Source: a bacterium | GTDB lineage: Bacteria; Desulfobacterota; Binatia; DP-6 | Direction of reading: 5' to 3' | DNA length: 64,000 nt | Assembly (NCBI GenBank): GCA_026129405.1 | Contig: JAHCID010000004.1 | Span: forward strand, 248,001-312,000 | Shown here: positions 1 to 11,919 of the stretch, piece by piece | How the letters are laid out: each line of letters begins with the position of its first letter | Numbering within the stretch: the first letter of the stretch is position 1 | Made by a program: the position numbers and the translations under genes | The notes under the pieces: model-generated | What the model was told of the DNA's origin: nothing | Databases searched by the model: none | Seen by the model: only the letters and a program-made list of their open reading frames with translations

Positions 1-628
1 CGACCGTGCACTGGTCGTCGAAGAACGCGCGCGCGTTCTCCTCGTCGACGCTGTTCGGCGGAAACTCGGCCTCGTCCATGCAGGCGAAGCCGGTGCGCTG
101 GAGCAGCAGCTCGGGATCGGCCGGCAGCTGGAACTTCTCGTGCCACGAGCCGCCCGCGCGGCGCAGCTTCGGTTCGGACAGCGCCGGCGACGCCGGATCG
201 CTCAGCAGCACCGTTTCGAGGCGATACGGCGCGAGGACCATGTCGTGCCCCTGGAGGCGGGCGCGCTTCGGCGGCTCGGTGGTCACCGTCCAGGCCTCGG
301 CGGGCGGCAGCGGCAGCTGCCGACGGCCGGTCCGCGCCGGGTAGTAGAAGGAGCGGTAGACGAGCCGATACGTCGTCGTCTCGAGCTGCATCCGTGCCCG
401 CGCCTCCCAGAACGCCGGCGGCGCGGCCAGCAGCGCCGCGGCGACGCGGTCGCGCATCGCCGGCGGGATCTCGTCGAGCAGCACGCCGACCCGGGCGCGC
501 GTCGTGATGCGCACGAGCGCGCCCGGATCGGCGGCCGCCCGCCCTGCCCAGAGCGCGACCGCGACGGCCAACACCACCCCGGCCCGGCATGCGCCGGGCC
601 GCTCCCGCCTGTACGACGCGCCACCCAT
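1..628 (-). CDS. Unrecognised secreted protein, cut by left edge
   Basis: A minus-strand frame opens at an ATG at 628 and stays open to the left edge, giving at least 209 residues without the C-terminus. Residues 1-35 have a basic start followed by a hydrophobic run (VVLAVAVALWAGRAAA), which reads as a Sec signal peptide, so the product is probably periplasmic or outer-membrane associated. The mature part is charged, with an aromatic patch (YRSFYYPART) and a late stretch containing FACMDEAEFPPN. I do not recognise a family. Codon use matches the neighbours. It lies 114 bases downstream of the rhodanese gene on the same strand and may be co-transcribed with it. Confidence 0.6.
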   Translation of the reverse strand, partial: MGGASYRRERPGACRAGVVLAVAVALWAGRAAADPGALVRITTRARVGVLLDEIPPAMRDRVAAALLAAPPAFWEARARMQLETTTYRLVYRSFYYPARTGRRQLPLPPAEAWTVTTEPPKRARLQGHDMVLAPYRLETVLLSDPASPALSEPKLRRAGGSWHEKFQLPADPELLLQRTGFACMDEAEFPPNSVDEENARAFFDDQCTV

Positions 629-742
629 GCGGGTGGCCGTCGCAAGGTTCGTTCCGTCGTGGATCGCCGGGCGGCCGGGCCTGCGTCGCGCGCCGACGTC
701 CCCGCTGCTGCCTCGGTGTGCAGCGCGAAGCGGGCGCGGCAC

Positions 743-1126
743 TCAGCCGAGACGCCGCACCGGCCGGCCGCTCGCCGCCCAGGCGCGGAAGCCGCCGACG
801 AGATCCGTCGCCCGCATGAGCCCGAGGTCGTGCAGCCCGGCCGCGGCGAGGCTCGAGGCGTATCCCTCGGTGCAGACGAGGACGATGTCCTGCGCCGGGC
901 CGGTCGCCTCCGGGATGCGGTTCGGGCTCGCGGGGTCGAGACGCCACTCGAGCACGTTACGGCCGATCGCGATCGCGCCGGGGATCTCGCCCTCGCGCCG
1001 GCGCTCGTCGAGCGGGCGGAGGTCGACGACGAGGCCGCCGCGCGCCATCACGGCTTCGGCGGTGGCGACGTCGGCGCGGGCGAGGCGGGCACGGGCAGCT
1101 TCGAGGATCTCGGCGATCGTGGCCAT
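743..1126 (-). CDS. Rhodanese-like domain protein
   Basis: Single rhodanese domain of 127 residues. The loop C85-T-E-G-Y-A-S91 matches the CxxGxxS/R active-site cradle, and VVDLRP near residue 35 is the usual early strand. Such proteins carry a persulfide on the cysteine and pass sulfur on. The ATG at 1126 overlaps the TGA of the upstream cysteine dioxygenase by one base (TGATG); a GTG three bases earlier is an alternative start. The coupling to cysteine dioxygenase suggests a joint role in cysteine sulfur disposal, which is inference. The family is clear; the acceptor is unknown. Confidence 0.85.
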   Translation of the reverse strand: MATIAEILEAARARLARADVATAEAVMARGGLVVDLRPLDERRREGEIPGAIAIGRNVLEWRLDPASPNRIPEATGPAQDIVLVCTEGYASSLAAAGLHDLGLMRATDLVGGFRAWAASGRPVRRLG

Positions 1127-1656
1127 CACGCCACCTCCAGGGCGGGCCGCTCGGGTCCGCGGGCCGGCTCGCTGTGCAGGCGAACGAGACCGGGCTCACG
1201 ATGCGCGTAGAAGGTCATGGCGGTGAGGGGTGGGGAGTAGACGTGCAGGCTCGCCGCCGGCGTCGCCCGCTCGTTGTGGACGTCGTGCACGTGGCCGGGG
1301 CCGAGGGCCTGCACGCTGCCGGTCGCCCAGCGCCGGCGACGGAGCGGCTCGGCCGGCACGGCGAGGTCGCTCCACAGCTCGGTGAGCTCGCCCTCGAGGA
1401 CGGCGGCGACGGCCGACGAGCCGCCGTGGTCGTGCAGCTCGAGGCCCTGCCGGCGGGTCCAGGTGATGAGCCAGGCCTCGACGTCGGCGGTGCGGTAGAG
1501 GCGGATGAACCAGCGTTGGTCGGCGTCGTAGCGCACGAGCGGCTTCCACAGGGCCGTGCGCCGGACGATGGCGTTCGCCACCGCCCGCAGGCTGGCGGCG
1601 CCGAGGCCGGCGCGCCGGGCGCCGGGGCGGTGGAGGGTCGTCGGTTCGGAGGTCAT
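1126..1656 (-). CDS. Cysteine dioxygenase type I (cupin)
   Basis: Cupin protein of 176 residues in the cysteine dioxygenase family, which oxidises L-cysteine to cysteine sulfinate with non-haem iron. The expected ligands are visible: H75 and H77 in LELHDHGGS and H124 in GHVHDVHN. A MTFYxH-type segment follows near residue 148. The length is slightly below the usual 180-200. I chose the ATG at 1656 because homology begins shortly after it; the frame stays open to 1959 but the upstream part has no family character. Upstream lie a strong promoter and a leader with a hairpin. The downstream rhodanese overlaps by one base. Confidence 0.85.
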   Translation of the reverse strand: MTSEPTTLHRPGARRAGLGAASLRAVANAIVRRTALWKPLVRYDADQRWFIRLYRTADVEAWLITWTRRQGLELHDHGGSSAVAAVLEGELTELWSDLAVPAEPLRRRRWATGSVQALGPGHVHDVHNERATPAASLHVYSPPLTAMTFYAHREPGLVRLHSEPARGPERPALEVA

Positions 1657-1709
1657 CGGAGGAATCCCTTTCGCGTGCTGCGAGGGGTGGCTCCGGGCCT
1701 CGAGACGGC

Positions 1710-1743
1710 ACGGCCCACCAGCCTCGCGAGGGTGGTGGGCCGT
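1710..1743. other. Long hairpin in cysteine dioxygenase leader
   Basis: An 11-bp perfect inverted repeat, with arms at 1710-1720 and 1733-1743. The 12-base loop is itself nearly self-complementary (CCTCGCGAGG), so the stem can extend. It lies between the predicted start of transcription and the cysteine dioxygenase ATG at 1656. No T-run follows on either strand, so it is not a classical intrinsic terminator. It could be an attenuator or a translation-control stem; the role is inference. Confidence 0.6.
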
Positions 1744-1763
1744 CTGATGGAGCGCCGCCGCGG

Positions 1764-1850
1764 CTATCGGACGAGTCGTCCGAGCGCGGACGGGCAGGGG
1801 CCCGACCACCGCGACGGACGACACGGACGCGCGTGCAGCTCCACGATCAC
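1764..1850 (-). CDS. Possible cysteine-containing leader peptide
   Basis: Short open frame of 28 codons with a GTG start at 1850 and TAG at 1764-1766, encoding [15 protein letters not shown] onward with cysteines at positions 10 and 19. The GTG sits almost exactly where transcription from the promoter at 1858-1886 should begin, so it could be a leaderless upstream frame. The hairpin at 1710-1743 follows its stop. Cysteine codons ahead of a cysteine-catabolic gene suggest ribosome-mediated attenuation, but a 28-codon frame in such GC-rich DNA can arise by chance. Confidence 0.3.
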   Translation of the reverse strand: MIVELHARPCRPSRWSGPCPSALGRLVR

Positions 1851-1857
1851 GGCGGCG

Positions 1858-1886
1858 ACCGTACGGGCCGGTCCCCAGGCTGTCAA
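1858..1886 (-). promoter_or_regulatory. Sigma70-type promoter for cysteine dioxygenase
   Basis: Minus-strand TTGACA (1886 to 1881), 17-base spacer, TACGGT (1863 to 1858), with a T-rich patch just upstream. The predicted start near 1851 gives a leader of about 195 bases before the cysteine dioxygenase ATG. The same TTGACA-17-TACGGT arrangement occurs ahead of thrB at 28531. Confidence 0.6.
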
Positions 1887-1983
1887 CGCAAAAATCTCGA
1901 CGCCGGGAGCGTGCCGTGCGCCTCGCGAGCGGGCCGGACCGCATTGCGCTACGCGACATGCCCTGTTAGACCCGACGTTCGCC

Positions 1984-2217
1984 ATGAAGGAAGGCATTCA
2001 TCCCAAGTACGAGGTGGCGCGGATCGTCTGCGCCTGCGGCAATGTCGTCGAGACCCGCTCAACGGTCGAGAACATCCACGTCGACATCTGCTCGGCGTGC
2101 CATCCCTTCTTCACCGGCAAGCAGAAGCTCATCGACACCGCCGGCCGCGTCGAGCGGTTCAACCGCAAGTACGGCAAGAAGAGCCCGACGTCTCCGGCCC
2201 AGCCCGCCGAGAGCTGA
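1984..2217 (+). CDS. rpmE: 50S ribosomal protein L31, zinc-binding type
   Basis: A 77-residue L31 of the zinc-containing type, on the large subunit near the central protuberance. The metal ligands C16, C18, C36 and C39 are all present (CAC and CSAC). The start MKEGIHPKY is typical of the family, and the C-terminus ends in a lysine- and serine-rich tail. It is followed after 64 bases by prfA, the usual deltaproteobacterial arrangement. No convincing promoter; a weak TTGCGC-17-TAGACC lies only 12 bases before the ATG. Confidence 0.95.
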   Translation: MKEGIHPKYEVARIVCACGNVVETRSTVENIHVDICSACHPFFTGKQKLIDTAGRVERFNRKYGKKSPTSPAQPAES

Positions 2218-2281
2218 GCGACCTGCATCCGGGGCGGCCCGGCTCCCCGGGAGCCGGCGGCTCGGGACGGGAGGCGCCTGA

Positions 2282-3345
<1,064 letters not shown>

Positions 3346-3346
<1 letters not shown>

Positions 3347-4235
3347 TGTCCAGGGTTGCCGCGAACGACGCGCCCAGCGTCGCCGCCGTGCTCGCGGACG
3401 CGATCGCGCGCTGCGAGGCGGCGGGCGTGCCCGAGCCGCGCGCCGACGCCGAAGTGCTGCTCGCGCACGCGCTCGGCACGTCGCGCGCGGGGCTCGTGCT
3501 GGCGGCGCGCGGGTCGATGCCCGCCGACGCGGCGGCGCGCTTCGCGCCGCTGCTCGCGCGCCGCGGCGCGAGCCGGTCGCGTACGTTCTCGGCACGCGCG
3601 AGTTCTGGTCGTGCGACCTCGTCGTCGACCGCCGCGTGCTGATCCCGCGGCCGGAGACCGAGCTCCTCGTCGAGACCGCGCTGCGGCTCGCGCCCGACGC
3701 GCGGCGCATCCTCGACTGCGCGACGGGCAGCGGCGCCGTCGCGATCGCGGTGGCGCGGGAGCGGCGCGAGGCGCTGGTCGTCGCCAGCGACGTGTCGCCC
3801 GACGCGCTCGCCGTCGCGCGCGCGAACGTCGCGCGGCACGCGCCGGACGTGGCGCTGGTGCGCGCCGACCTGCTGTCGGCGTGGTGCGACGGCGCCTTCG
3901 ATCTGGTCGTGACGAACCCGCCCTACGTCGCCGAGCCCGATCTCGCGGGCCTCATGCCCGAGGTGCGGGACTTCGAGCCGCGCCTCGCGCTGGCCGCGGG
4001 ACCCGACGGGCTGGACGTGCTGCGCGTGCTGCTGGAGACGGCGGCCCGCGTGCTGCGGCCGGGCGGCTGGCTCGTGAGTGAGATCGGGATGGGGCAGGGA
4101 GACGCGCTGCGCGCGCGGACCGCGCGGCGGGCTGCATGGGAGCCGCCGGTCGTCCTGCGCGACGGCGCCGGCATCGAGCGGATCGCGGGCATACGCAGGA
4201 CGACGCAAGAGGAGCGGGCATGGACGCGATCGTGA
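3346..4235 (+). pseudogene. prmC: Release factor glutamine methyltransferase, frame broken
   Basis: PrmC methylates the GGQ glutamine of release factors. The N-terminal helical domain (start MSRVAANDAPSV at 3346) reads in one frame to about 3558. The catalytic domain continues from about 3570 in another frame, reading EPVAYVLGTREFW then LIPRPETE, the glycine-rich CATGSGAVA and the signature NPPYV. The break lies inside a GC-only stretch (3555-3570) and is explained by one missing base; without repair the first frame stops at 3642. There is no slippery heptamer to suggest programmed shifting. Since prmC is almost universal and all motifs are intact, a sequence error is likely, but a true mutation cannot be excluded. 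Confidence 0.85.
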
Positions 4236-5491
4236 TCCGGGGGGGCGCCATTCTGAACGGCGAGGTGGAGGTGAGCGGCTCGAAGAACGCCGCGTTGCCG
4301 CTGCTGTTCGCGACGCTGCTCACGCGCGAGCGCTGCGTGCTGCGCAACGTCCCCGCGCTCGCCGACATCCGCACCGCGCTCGCCGTGCTGCGCCATCTGG
4401 GCGCGCAGGTGACGGAGAGCCCGGACGGGCACGAGATCGTCGTCGAGGCGCGCGACATCGTGACCACCGAGGCGCCGTACGAGCTGGTGAAGACGATGCG
4501 CGCGTCGTTCCTCGTGCTGGGCCCGATCCTGGCGCGCTTCGGGCGCGCGCGCGTGTCGACCCCGGGCGGCTGCGCCATCGGCGCGCGGCCGGTCGATCTC
4601 CACCTCGCCGGCCTCGAGCGCATGGGCGCCCGGCTGCGCATGGTCGAGGGGTACGTCGAGGCCGAGGCCGATCGGCTCCGCGGCGCGAAGATCGTGCTCG
4701 ACTTCCCCTCGGTGGGCGCGACGCAGCAGCTCATGATGGCGGCGGCGCTCGCCGCCGGCACGACGGTGCTCGAGAACGCGGCCTGCGAGCCCGAGAACGT
4801 CTGCCTCGCGCGCGCGCTCCAGGTGATGGGCGCCCGCGTCGAGGGCGCGGGCTCGTCGGTGGTGACGATCGAGGGGCGGCCGGAGCTGCTCGACGGCGCC
4901 GAGATCGGCGTCATCCCCGATCGCATCGAGGCCGGCACGTACATGGTGGCGGCGGCGATCACCGGCGGCTCGGTGCGCGTGCGCGGCGCGCGCGTCGACC
5001 ACCTCGACGCCTTCGTCGAGAAGCTGCGCGAGACCGGCGTCGTGGTCGTGGAAGAGGAGGGCGCGGTGCGCGTCGAGGCCAACGGCCACCTGCGCGCCGT
5101 CGAGGTGAAGACCATGCCGTTCCCGGGCTTCCCCACCGACCTGCAGGCGCAGTTCATGGCGCTCATGACGCGCGCCGACGGCACCAGCACGTTCACCGAG
5201 ACGGTCTTCGAGAACCGCATGCTGCACGCCGCCGAGCTGGCACGCATGGGGGCCAACATCCGCGTCCAGGGCAACGTCGCCAGCGTGCACGGCCCGGCGA
5301 CGCTCTCCGGCGCGCCGGTCATGGCGACGGATCTCCGCGCCAGCGTCTGCCTCGTGCTGGCGGGGCTCGCGGCGCGCGGCACGACGCGCATCAGCCGCGT
5401 CTACCACCTCGATCGCGGCTACGAGCACATCGAGGCGAAGCTCGGCGCCCTCGGTGCCGACGTCCAACGCGTCCGGGAGGCGGCGGCGTGA
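4220..5491 (+). CDS. murA: UDP-N-acetylglucosamine 1-carboxyvinyltransferase
   Basis: First committed step of peptidoglycan synthesis: transfer of enolpyruvate from PEP to UDP-GlcNAc, in the cytoplasm. The 423-residue protein starts MDAIVIRGG and has the SGSKNAALP substrate motif. The PEP-binding cysteine is C118 in PGGCAIG, so the usual fosfomycin target residue is present. The ATG at 4220 overlaps the prmC end by 16 bases. The frame is open from 4136, but the extra N-terminal part has no family similarity. In related genomes hisG usually follows; here hisD follows directly with a 4-base overlap. Confidence 0.96.
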   Translation: MDAIVIRGGAILNGEVEVSGSKNAALPLLFATLLTRERCVLRNVPALADIRTALAVLRHLGAQVTESPDGHEIVVEARDIVTTEAPYELVKTMRASFLVLGPILARFGRARVSTPGGCAIGARPVDLHLAGLERMGARLRMVEGYVEAEADRLRGAKIVLDFPSVGATQQLMMAAALAAGTTVLENAACEPENVCLARALQVMGARVEGAGSSVVTIEGRPELLDGAEIGVIPDRIEAGTYMVAAAITGGSVRVRGARVDHLDAFVEKLRETGVVVVEEEGAVRVEANGHLRAVEVKTMPFPGFPTDLQAQFMALMTRADGTSTFTETVFENRMLHAAELARMGANIRVQGNVASVHGPATLSGAPVMATDLRASVCLVLAGLAARGTTRISRVYHLDRGYEHIEAKLGALGADVQRVREAAA

Positions 5492-6807
5492 CGAGCGCCC
5501 GCGCGCTCGTCTTCGACGCGGGCACGGCCGCGGCGAAGGACCGGCTCGCGCGCCTCGAGCGCCGCGGCGAGACCGCCGGCGCCGCCGTCGAGCAGCGCGT
5601 GCAGGCGATCATCGCCGCCGTGCGCCGCCGCGGCGACGCCGCGCTCTGCGAGCTCACCCGCCGCTTCGACGGGGTGAAGCTCACGCCCGCGCGCCTGCGC
5701 GTCCCCGCCGACGACCTCGCGGCCGCGTTCCGCGACCTGCCGGCGGCGACGCGCCGCGATCTCGCGACCGCGGCGCGCCGTATTCGCGCCTTCCACGCCC
5801 GCCAGCGCGAGCGCTCGTGGACGTTCCGCGACGCCACCGGCGCGCGCCTCGGCCAGATGATCCGCCCGCTCCAGCGCGTCGGCGTCTACGTGCCCGGCGG
5901 GCGCGCCGCGTATCCGTCCACGGTGCTCATGACCGTGGTCCCGGCGCGGGTCGCGGGCGTCGACGAGGTGATCGCCGTCTCGCCCGCCGGCGCCGCCGGC
6001 TACGCGCCGATCACGCTCGCGGCCTGCCACGTGGCCGGCGTCGACGCGCTCTTCCGCGTCGGCGGCGCGCAGGCGGTGGCGGCGCTCGCCTACGGCACGA
6101 AGAGCGTGCTGCGCGTCGACAAGATCGTCGGCCCGGGCAACCTCTGGGTGGCGACGGCGAAGCGGCTCGTCTACGGCCAGGTCGACATCGACGCCATCGC
6201 CGGGCCGAGCGAGGTCGTGATCCTCGCCGACCGCGCCGCCGACGCGGAGCACGTCGCCGCCGACATGCTGGCGCAGGCCGAGCACGACCCGCAGGCCGCG
6301 GCGATCTGCATCACGCCCGACCGCCGGCTCGCGCTGCGCGTCGCCGGCGCGCTCGACCGGCAGACGGCCGCGCTGTCGCGCCGTGCGATCGTGACGCGCT
6401 CGCTCCAGCGCTACGGCGCGATCGTCGTCGTGCCGTCGATGGCGGACGGCGTCGCGCTGGCCGAGCGGCTGGCGCCGGAGCACCTCGGCCTCGCGGTGCG
6501 GCGTCCGCGCCGCCTGCTGCCGCAGCTACGCTCCGCCGGCGCGATCTTCGTCGGCGGCTTCGCGCCCGAGGCGCTCGGCGACTACGTCGCCGGCCCGAAC
6601 CACGTCCTGCCGACCGGCGGCACGGCGCGGTTCGCGTCGCCGCTCGGGGTCTACGATTTCGTGAAGCGCACGAGCCTCATCGAGGCCGGGCCGCGCACGC
6701 TGCGCCGCCTCGGGCCAACCGTCGCGCGGTTGGCGCGGCTCGAAGGCCTCGACGCGCACGCCCGCTCGGTCGAGATCCGGCTCGCCGGCAACGGAGGAAC
6801 CCGCTGA
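5488..6807 (+). CDS. hisD: Histidinol dehydrogenase
   Basis: Zinc enzyme that oxidises L-histidinol to histidine in two NAD-dependent steps. The 439-residue length is normal. Typical blocks are present: [47 protein letters not shown] and GPNHVLPT. The GTG start at 5488 overlaps the murA stop as GTGA, so translation is probably coupled. It opens the histidine operon here because hisG is absent from its usual place. Confidence 0.96.
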   Translation: MTSARALVFDAGTAAAKDRLARLERRGETAGAAVEQRVQAIIAAVRRRGDAALCELTRRFDGVKLTPARLRVPADDLAAAFRDLPAATRRDLATAARRIRAFHARQRERSWTFRDATGARLGQMIRPLQRVGVYVPGGRAAYPSTVLMTVVPARVAGVDEVIAVSPAGAAGYAPITLAACHVAGVDALFRVGGAQAVAALAYGTKSVLRVDKIVGPGNLWVATAKRLVYGQVDIDAIAGPSEVVILADRAADAEHVAADMLAQAEHDPQAAAICITPDRRLALRVAGALDRQTAALSRRAIVTRSLQRYGAIVVVPSMADGVALAERLAPEHLGLAVRRPRRLLPQLRSAGAIFVGGFAPEALGDYVAGPNHVLPTGGTARFASPLGVYDFVKRTSLIEAGPRTLRRLGPTVARLARLEGLDAHARSVEIRLAGNGGTR

Positions 6808-7436
6808 TGGCACTCGCTGCACGTCGCGCCCCCGCGCGTGGCCGGGGTCGTACGGCCCAGGTCGCGCGCAAGACCAAGGAGACGGACATCACGCTGCGCC
6901 TGGGCCTCGACGGCGCCGGCCAGGCGAAGGTCGACACCGGCGTGCCGTTCCTGAACCACATGCTCGACCTGCTCGCGAAGCACGGGCTCTTCGACCTGAC
7001 GATCGCGGCGCGCGGCGACGTCGACATCGACGACCACCACACCGTGGAGGACGTCGGGCTCGTGCTCGGCCAGGCCCTGCGCGAGGCACTCGGCGACAAG
7101 GCCGGCATCCGCCGCTTCGGCGAGGCCACGGTGCCGCTCGACGAGGCGCTCGTGCAGATCGTCGTCGACCTCTCGGGCCGCCCGTTCCTCGTCTACGACG
7201 TGAAGATCAAGCAGGCGAAGATCGGCCAGTTCGACGTCGAGCTGATCCACGACTTCCTGCTCGCGCTGGTGAACCAGGCCGGCATGAACCTCCACGTCCG
7301 CATGCTCTCGGGCCGCAACCCGCACCACATCGTCGAGGCCACGTTCAAGGGCCTCGCCCGCGCGCTCGACCTCGCCACCCAGCGCGATCCGCGCGTGCGC
7401 GGCGTGCTGTCGACGAAGGGGACGCTCGACGGGTGA
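6807..7436 (+). CDS. hisB: Imidazoleglycerol-phosphate dehydratase
   Basis: Monofunctional IGPD of 209 residues that dehydrates imidazoleglycerol phosphate; it is not fused to a phosphatase as in E. coli. The metal-binding repeats are clear: FLNHMLD, the [10 protein letters not shown] block, and HHIVEATFK near the C-terminus. An N-terminal basic extension ([11 protein letters not shown]) precedes the conserved domain. The ATG shares one base with the hisD stop. Histidinol-phosphate phosphatase and HisC are not encoded in this window. Confidence 0.95.
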   Translation: MALAARRAPARGRGRTAQVARKTKETDITLRLGLDGAGQAKVDTGVPFLNHMLDLLAKHGLFDLTIAARGDVDIDDHHTVEDVGLVLGQALREALGDKAGIRRFGEATVPLDEALVQIVVDLSGRPFLVYDVKIKQAKIGQFDVELIHDFLLALVNQAGMNLHVRMLSGRNPHHIVEATFKGLARALDLATQRDPRVRGVLSTKGTLDG

Positions 7437-8062
7437 CGGACGCCATCGCCATCGTCGACTACGGCGTCGGCAACCTGCGCAGCGCGCAGAAGGCCCTCGA
7501 GACGCTCGGTCAGGCCGCGGTCATCACGAGCGATGCGGACGTGATCGCACGCGCGCCGGCCGTCGTGCTGCCGGGGCAGGGCGCCTTCGGCACCTGCATG
7601 CGCAACCTCGCCGAGGCGGGGCTCGTCGAGCCGGTGCGCCAGGCTGCGTCGTCGGGACGGCCGTTCCTCGGCATCTGCGTCGGCATGCAGCTCCTGTTCG
7701 AGGCGAGCGAGGAGTCGCCGGGCGTCGCGGGGCTCGGCATCTTCGGCGGCACGGTCGTGCGCTTCCCGCGCGATCCCGAGCGCAAGGTGCCGCACATGGG
7801 CTGGAACCAGCTCCGCATCCGCCGCCGCTCCCCGGCGCTGGCGCACGTGGACGACGGCGCCTGGGTGTACTTCGTGCACTCGTACCACCCGCTGCCGACC
7901 GATCCCGACGTCGTCGCCACGACCACCGAGTACGGCGTCGAGTTCGTCTCCAGCGTCGGTCAGGGCAACGTCTGGGCCGGCGTGTTCCACCCCGAGAAGA
8001 GCCAGCGCACCGGGCTGCGGCTGCTCCAGGGCTTCGTCGACCTCGTGAACGGAACGCGATGA
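7433..8062 (+). CDS. hisH: Imidazole glycerol phosphate synthase, glutaminase subunit
   Basis: Class I glutamine amidotransferase of 209 residues that supplies ammonia to HisF. The nucleophile cysteine lies in LGICVGMQ, the oxyanion strand is PGQGAF, and the catalytic histidine and glutamate are in FHPEKS. The N-terminus IVDYGVGNL is typical. The GTG start overlaps hisB by 4 bases. HisF lies two genes downstream, so both subunits come from one transcript. Confidence 0.95.
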   Translation: MTDAIAIVDYGVGNLRSAQKALETLGQAAVITSDADVIARAPAVVLPGQGAFGTCMRNLAEAGLVEPVRQAASSGRPFLGICVGMQLLFEASEESPGVAGLGIFGGTVVRFPRDPERKVPHMGWNQLRIRRRSPALAHVDDGAWVYFVHSYHPLPTDPDVVATTTEYGVEFVSSVGQGNVWAGVFHPEKSQRTGLRLLQGFVDLVNGTR

Positions 8063-8789
8063 TCCTCTATCCCGCCATCGATCTCCGCGGCGGCCGCTGC
8101 GTGCGCCTCACCGAGGGCGACTTCGGCCGCGAGACCATCTACGGCGACGACCCCGTCCACATGGCGCGACGCTGGCAGGCGGCCGGCGCGCGCTGGCTCC
8201 ACGTCGTCGACCTCGACGGCGCCCGCGCCGGGCGGCCGGTGCAGGCACCGCTCGTGGCGGCGATCTGCGCGGCGCTGCGCATCCCCGTGCAGGTGGGCGG
8301 CGGCGTGCGCGACGACGCCGCGGCGCTGGCCCTCCTCGACGCCGGTGCGGCGCGCGTCGTCGTCGGCACGATGGCGGCGCGCGCGCCGGGGCGTTGCGCG
8401 CGGCTCTGCCGGCGGCATCCCGGACGGATCGCCGTCGGCATCGACGCGCGCGACGGGCTCGTGCGCACGGCGGGCTGGCTCGAAGGCGAGCAGCTGGAAG
8501 CCACGGTCCTCGCCGCGCAGGCGCGCGAGCTGGGCGCCGCGGCGATCATCTACACCGACATCGGCCGTGACGGCACCGAGCGCGGGCCCGACCTCGAGGG
8601 CACGCGCGCGGTCGCGCGCGCGGCGGGCGGTGTGCCGGTGATCGCCTCGGGCGGGGTCGGCACGGTGGCGCACCTGCGCGGCGTCGCCGGGCTCGCGGCG
8701 GACGGCGTCGCCGGCGCCATCGTCGGCCGCGCGCTCTACACCGGCGCCGTCTCGCTCGCGGACGGCATCGCCGCCCTGGAGCGCGCCTG

Positions 8790-8790
<1 letters not shown>
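8059..8790 (+). CDS. hisA: ProFAR isomerase
   Basis: Beta-alpha barrel of 243 residues that isomerises ProFAR to PRFAR in histidine synthesis. Signature parts are [15 protein letters not shown] at the start, VQVGGGVR in the first phosphate-binding half, and DIGRDGT and VIASGGVG in the second. Overlaps hisH by 4 bases (ATGA) and shares one base with hisF. Length is normal for the family. Confidence 0.95.
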
Positions 8791-9565
<775 letters not shown>

Positions 9566-9569
<4 letters not shown>

Positions 9570-10264
9570 GCTGGCTCACGGACACGCTCGCGCTCTACGT
9601 GCGCGTGTTCCGCAAGGGCGCGGTGCTGACCGCGGCGAACTGGCCCCTCGCCCTGCTCGTGGTCTGCTATCCGATGGGGCTGCTCTTCCTGAACGTGTGG
9701 CTCGCGCCCCTCGGGTTCGTGGGCGGCATCCTGTGGACGCTGGCGCTGTCGGCTTGCGTCTCGTCGTGGCTGCACTTCATGGAGCAGGTCGTGCAGGGCA
9801 CCGGCCGCGCGCATCTCCCGGATCTGCCGCGCAGCTTCGCCACCTACCTCGGCGACGTGGTGAACGTCCTCTTCCTGATCTTCGTGCTGCGGCTGCTCCT
9901 CAACCTGGTGGTGGCGCCGGCCTCGGAGCTGGTCGCGATCGTCCTCTCGCTCGCGATGGCGGTGTTCTTCAACGCCGTGCTGGAGCTCATCTATCTCGGC
10001 CGCTACAGCGGGCCCGACCTCTTGATGGCGAGCTACCGCTTCATCGGCACGAACTGGATCGAGTGGTTCCCGGCCACGATCCTGCTCCTCGCGCTCGCAT
10101 TCGGGCTCGACCGGATCCTGCCGGCAGGGCCGTTCGGCTTCTTCACGATCGCCGCCGTCGGGCTGGTGGTAGCCTACGCGTCGATCGTGCGCGGCCTGCT
10201 CTATCTCGAGCTGGCGACGTCGAGCCGCCGCGCCCGCGAGTTCAAGCGCCGCGCCTCGATGTAG
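9566..10264 (+). CDS. Unrecognised integral membrane protein
   Basis: A 232-residue protein whose GTG start overlaps the hisF stop as GTGA, so it is the last coupled gene of the histidine operon. It has about five or six hydrophobic segments (for example [31 protein letters not shown] and [11 protein letters not shown]) and a basic C-terminal tail ([10 protein letters not shown]), expected to lie in the cytoplasm. I recognise no family or catalytic motif. Its place after hisF is probably polarity of transcription rather than a histidine role. Confidence 0.75.
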
Positions 10265-10302
10265 GCCTCAAGTCGGAGCCCCGGTGGGCCGATGGATGGA
10301 CG

Positions 10303-10932
10303 ATGCTCCATCGCGGTCCCATGGCCCTCGCCCTGGCGGTCTCGTTGGCCGTGCCCGCCCTGCGTCCATGGGCGACGACGGCCGGCACGCAGGTGCCCGC
10401 CGCCTCGCCGGCGAAGGGCAGCGCACCCGAAGGGACGTACGACAAGTGGGCCTGGTTCGCGGACACCTACTGGATCGTCCCCGAGGCGGGCATCTACTCG
10501 ATCTACCATCCGCTCGGCACCGCCGAGTTCGTGGTCGCGCGCGGGCAGACGGTCTTCCACGTCACCGACTACTTCAACGGCTACTTCACCGGCACGGTGG
10601 TCGTGAAGCTGACCGGCGCGCTGGTCCCGACCTGCCAGTACATGCTCGGCCAGGTGACGCCCCAGAAGCGAGTTTACCTGACGATGTACGACGTCGCGAC
10701 CGGCGTGGTGACGAACACGCCGCTCGGCCACATGGTGAAGAAGCACGGCAGGTGGACCATGGTGAACCAGATGACCGGGCCCGCCGCCGGCGGCACCCTC
10801 AGCCACTGGGCCTACATGGTGCAGTCGAAGCCGGGCGACGCGTCCTTCACGAGCCTGCCGTTCGCCGGCGAGTCGATCCCCACGTTCCTCGCGGGCTGCC
10901 CCCCCGGGCCGACGATCCGGCTGCCCGACTAG
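10303..10932 (+). CDS. Unrecognised secreted protein
   Basis: A 209-residue product with an N-terminal hydrophobic run (MALALAVSLAVPAL) that reads as a signal peptide, followed by a low-complexity alanine/proline linker. The mature part is rich in tyrosine, tryptophan and threonine (WFADTYWIVPEAG, DYFNGYFTGT) and has two well separated cysteines (TCQYM and AGCPPG) that could pair. It looks like a beta-rich exported domain; I do not recognise the family. The start is either the ATG at 10303 or the one at 10321. It converges with trxB. Confidence 0.65.
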   Translation: MLHRGPMALALAVSLAVPALRPWATTAGTQVPAASPAKGSAPEGTYDKWAWFADTYWIVPEAGIYSIYHPLGTAEFVVARGQTVFHVTDYFNGYFTGTVVVKLTGALVPTCQYMLGQVTPQKRVYLTMYDVATGVVTNTPLGHMVKKHGRWTMVNQMTGPAAGGTLSHWAYMVQSKPGDASFTSLPFAGESIPTFLAGCPPGPTIRLPD

Positions 10933-10947
10933 CGCCGGCGCCGGCCG

Positions 10948-11910
10948 TCAGCCGGCGTGCTGGGCTTCGAGCCAGCGCTCGGCGTCGATCGCGGCCATGC
11001 AGCCGCTGCCCGCCGCCGTGACCGCCTGGCGGTAGGTCGGGTCCTGCGCGTCGCCGCAGGCGAACACGCCCTCGACGCTGGTGTAGGTCGAGCGGTCCTT
11101 GGTGAGGATGTAGCCGCGGTCGTCCATCTCGAGCTGGTTCGCGAAGAGCTTCGTGTTCGGCTCGTGGCCGATGGCGACGAAGAGCCCCTCGAGCGGCATG
11201 TCGCGCTTGGCGCCGGTCTTGGTGTCCTCGAGCCGGACCGCGGTGAGGCCGCCGGCCTGCGGATCGCCGAGCATCTCGTCGACGGCGACGTTCCACACGA
11301 ACTCGATCTTCGGGTTCCGCAGCGCGCGGTCCTGCATGATCTTCGACGCGCGCAGCTCCTCGCGGCGGTGGAGGACGTTCACCTTGGTGGCGAACTTGGT
11401 GAGGAAGAGCGCCTCCTCCATCGCCGTGTCGCCGCCGCCGACGATGCCGACCTCCTTGCCCTTGTAGAAGAAGCCGTCGCAGGTGGCGCAGGCCGAGACG
11501 CCGTAGCCCATGAGCTTCTTCTCGCTCTCGAGGCCGAGCAGCTTGGCGCTGGCGCCGGTCGCGACGATGAGACTCTCGGCCTCGTGCGTGACGCCGTCGA
11601 GGGTCACGGTGAAGGGACGCTTCGAGAGGTCGACCTTGGAGACGTCGCCGTAGAGGAACGTGGTGCCGAAGCGCGCCGCCTGCTTCTTGAAGATCTCCAT
11701 CATCTCCGGGCCGAGGATGCCGTCGGCGAAGCCGGGGTAGTTCTCGACGTCCGTGGTGATGGTGAGCTGCCCCCCCGGCTGCGAGCCCTCGACCACGGTG
11801 GGCGCGAGGTTGGCGCGGGCGGCATAGATGGCGGCGGTGAGGCCGGCCGGGCCCGAGCCCAGGATCAGCACCTTGTGGAGGGTGGGGGTGTGGGTCGCGG
11901 TCTCCGACAT
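10948..11910 (-). CDS. trxB: Thioredoxin reductase (NADPH)
   Basis: Low-molecular-weight thioredoxin reductase of 320 residues. FAD-binding [10 protein letters not shown] is at the N-terminus, the redox-active disulfide CATC at residues 141-144, the NADP-binding loop [10 protein letters not shown] follows, and the FAD tail motif is FACGD. It keeps the thioredoxin pool reduced in the cytoplasm. The ATG at 11910 lies just after a promoter (11920-11948). It is monocistronic, convergent with the secreted-protein gene and divergent from moaC. Confidence 0.95.
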   Translation of the reverse strand: MSETATHTPTLHKVLILGSGPAGLTAAIYAARANLAPTVVEGSQPGGQLTITTDVENYPGFADGILGPEMMEIFKKQAARFGTTFLYGDVSKVDLSKRPFTVTLDGVTHEAESLIVATGASAKLLGLESEKKLMGYGVSACATCDGFFYKGKEVGIVGGGDTAMEEALFLTKFATKVNVLHRREELRASKIMQDRALRNPKIEFVWNVAVDEMLGDPQAGGLTAVRLEDTKTGAKRDMPLEGLFVAIGHEPNTKLFANQLEMDDRGYILTKDRSTYTSVEGVFACGDAQDPTYRQAVTAAGSGCMAAIDAERWLEAQHAG

Positions 11911-11919
11911 GGTCTCGGC

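Noticed and set aside
1657-1850. SAM-type riboswitch before cysteine dioxygenase
   Set aside because: No multi-stem junction or conserved core could be matched by eye; only one strong stem is visible.
1944-1972. Promoter TTGCGC-17-TAGACC for rpmE
   Set aside because: It would leave a leader of only a few bases and both boxes are weak.
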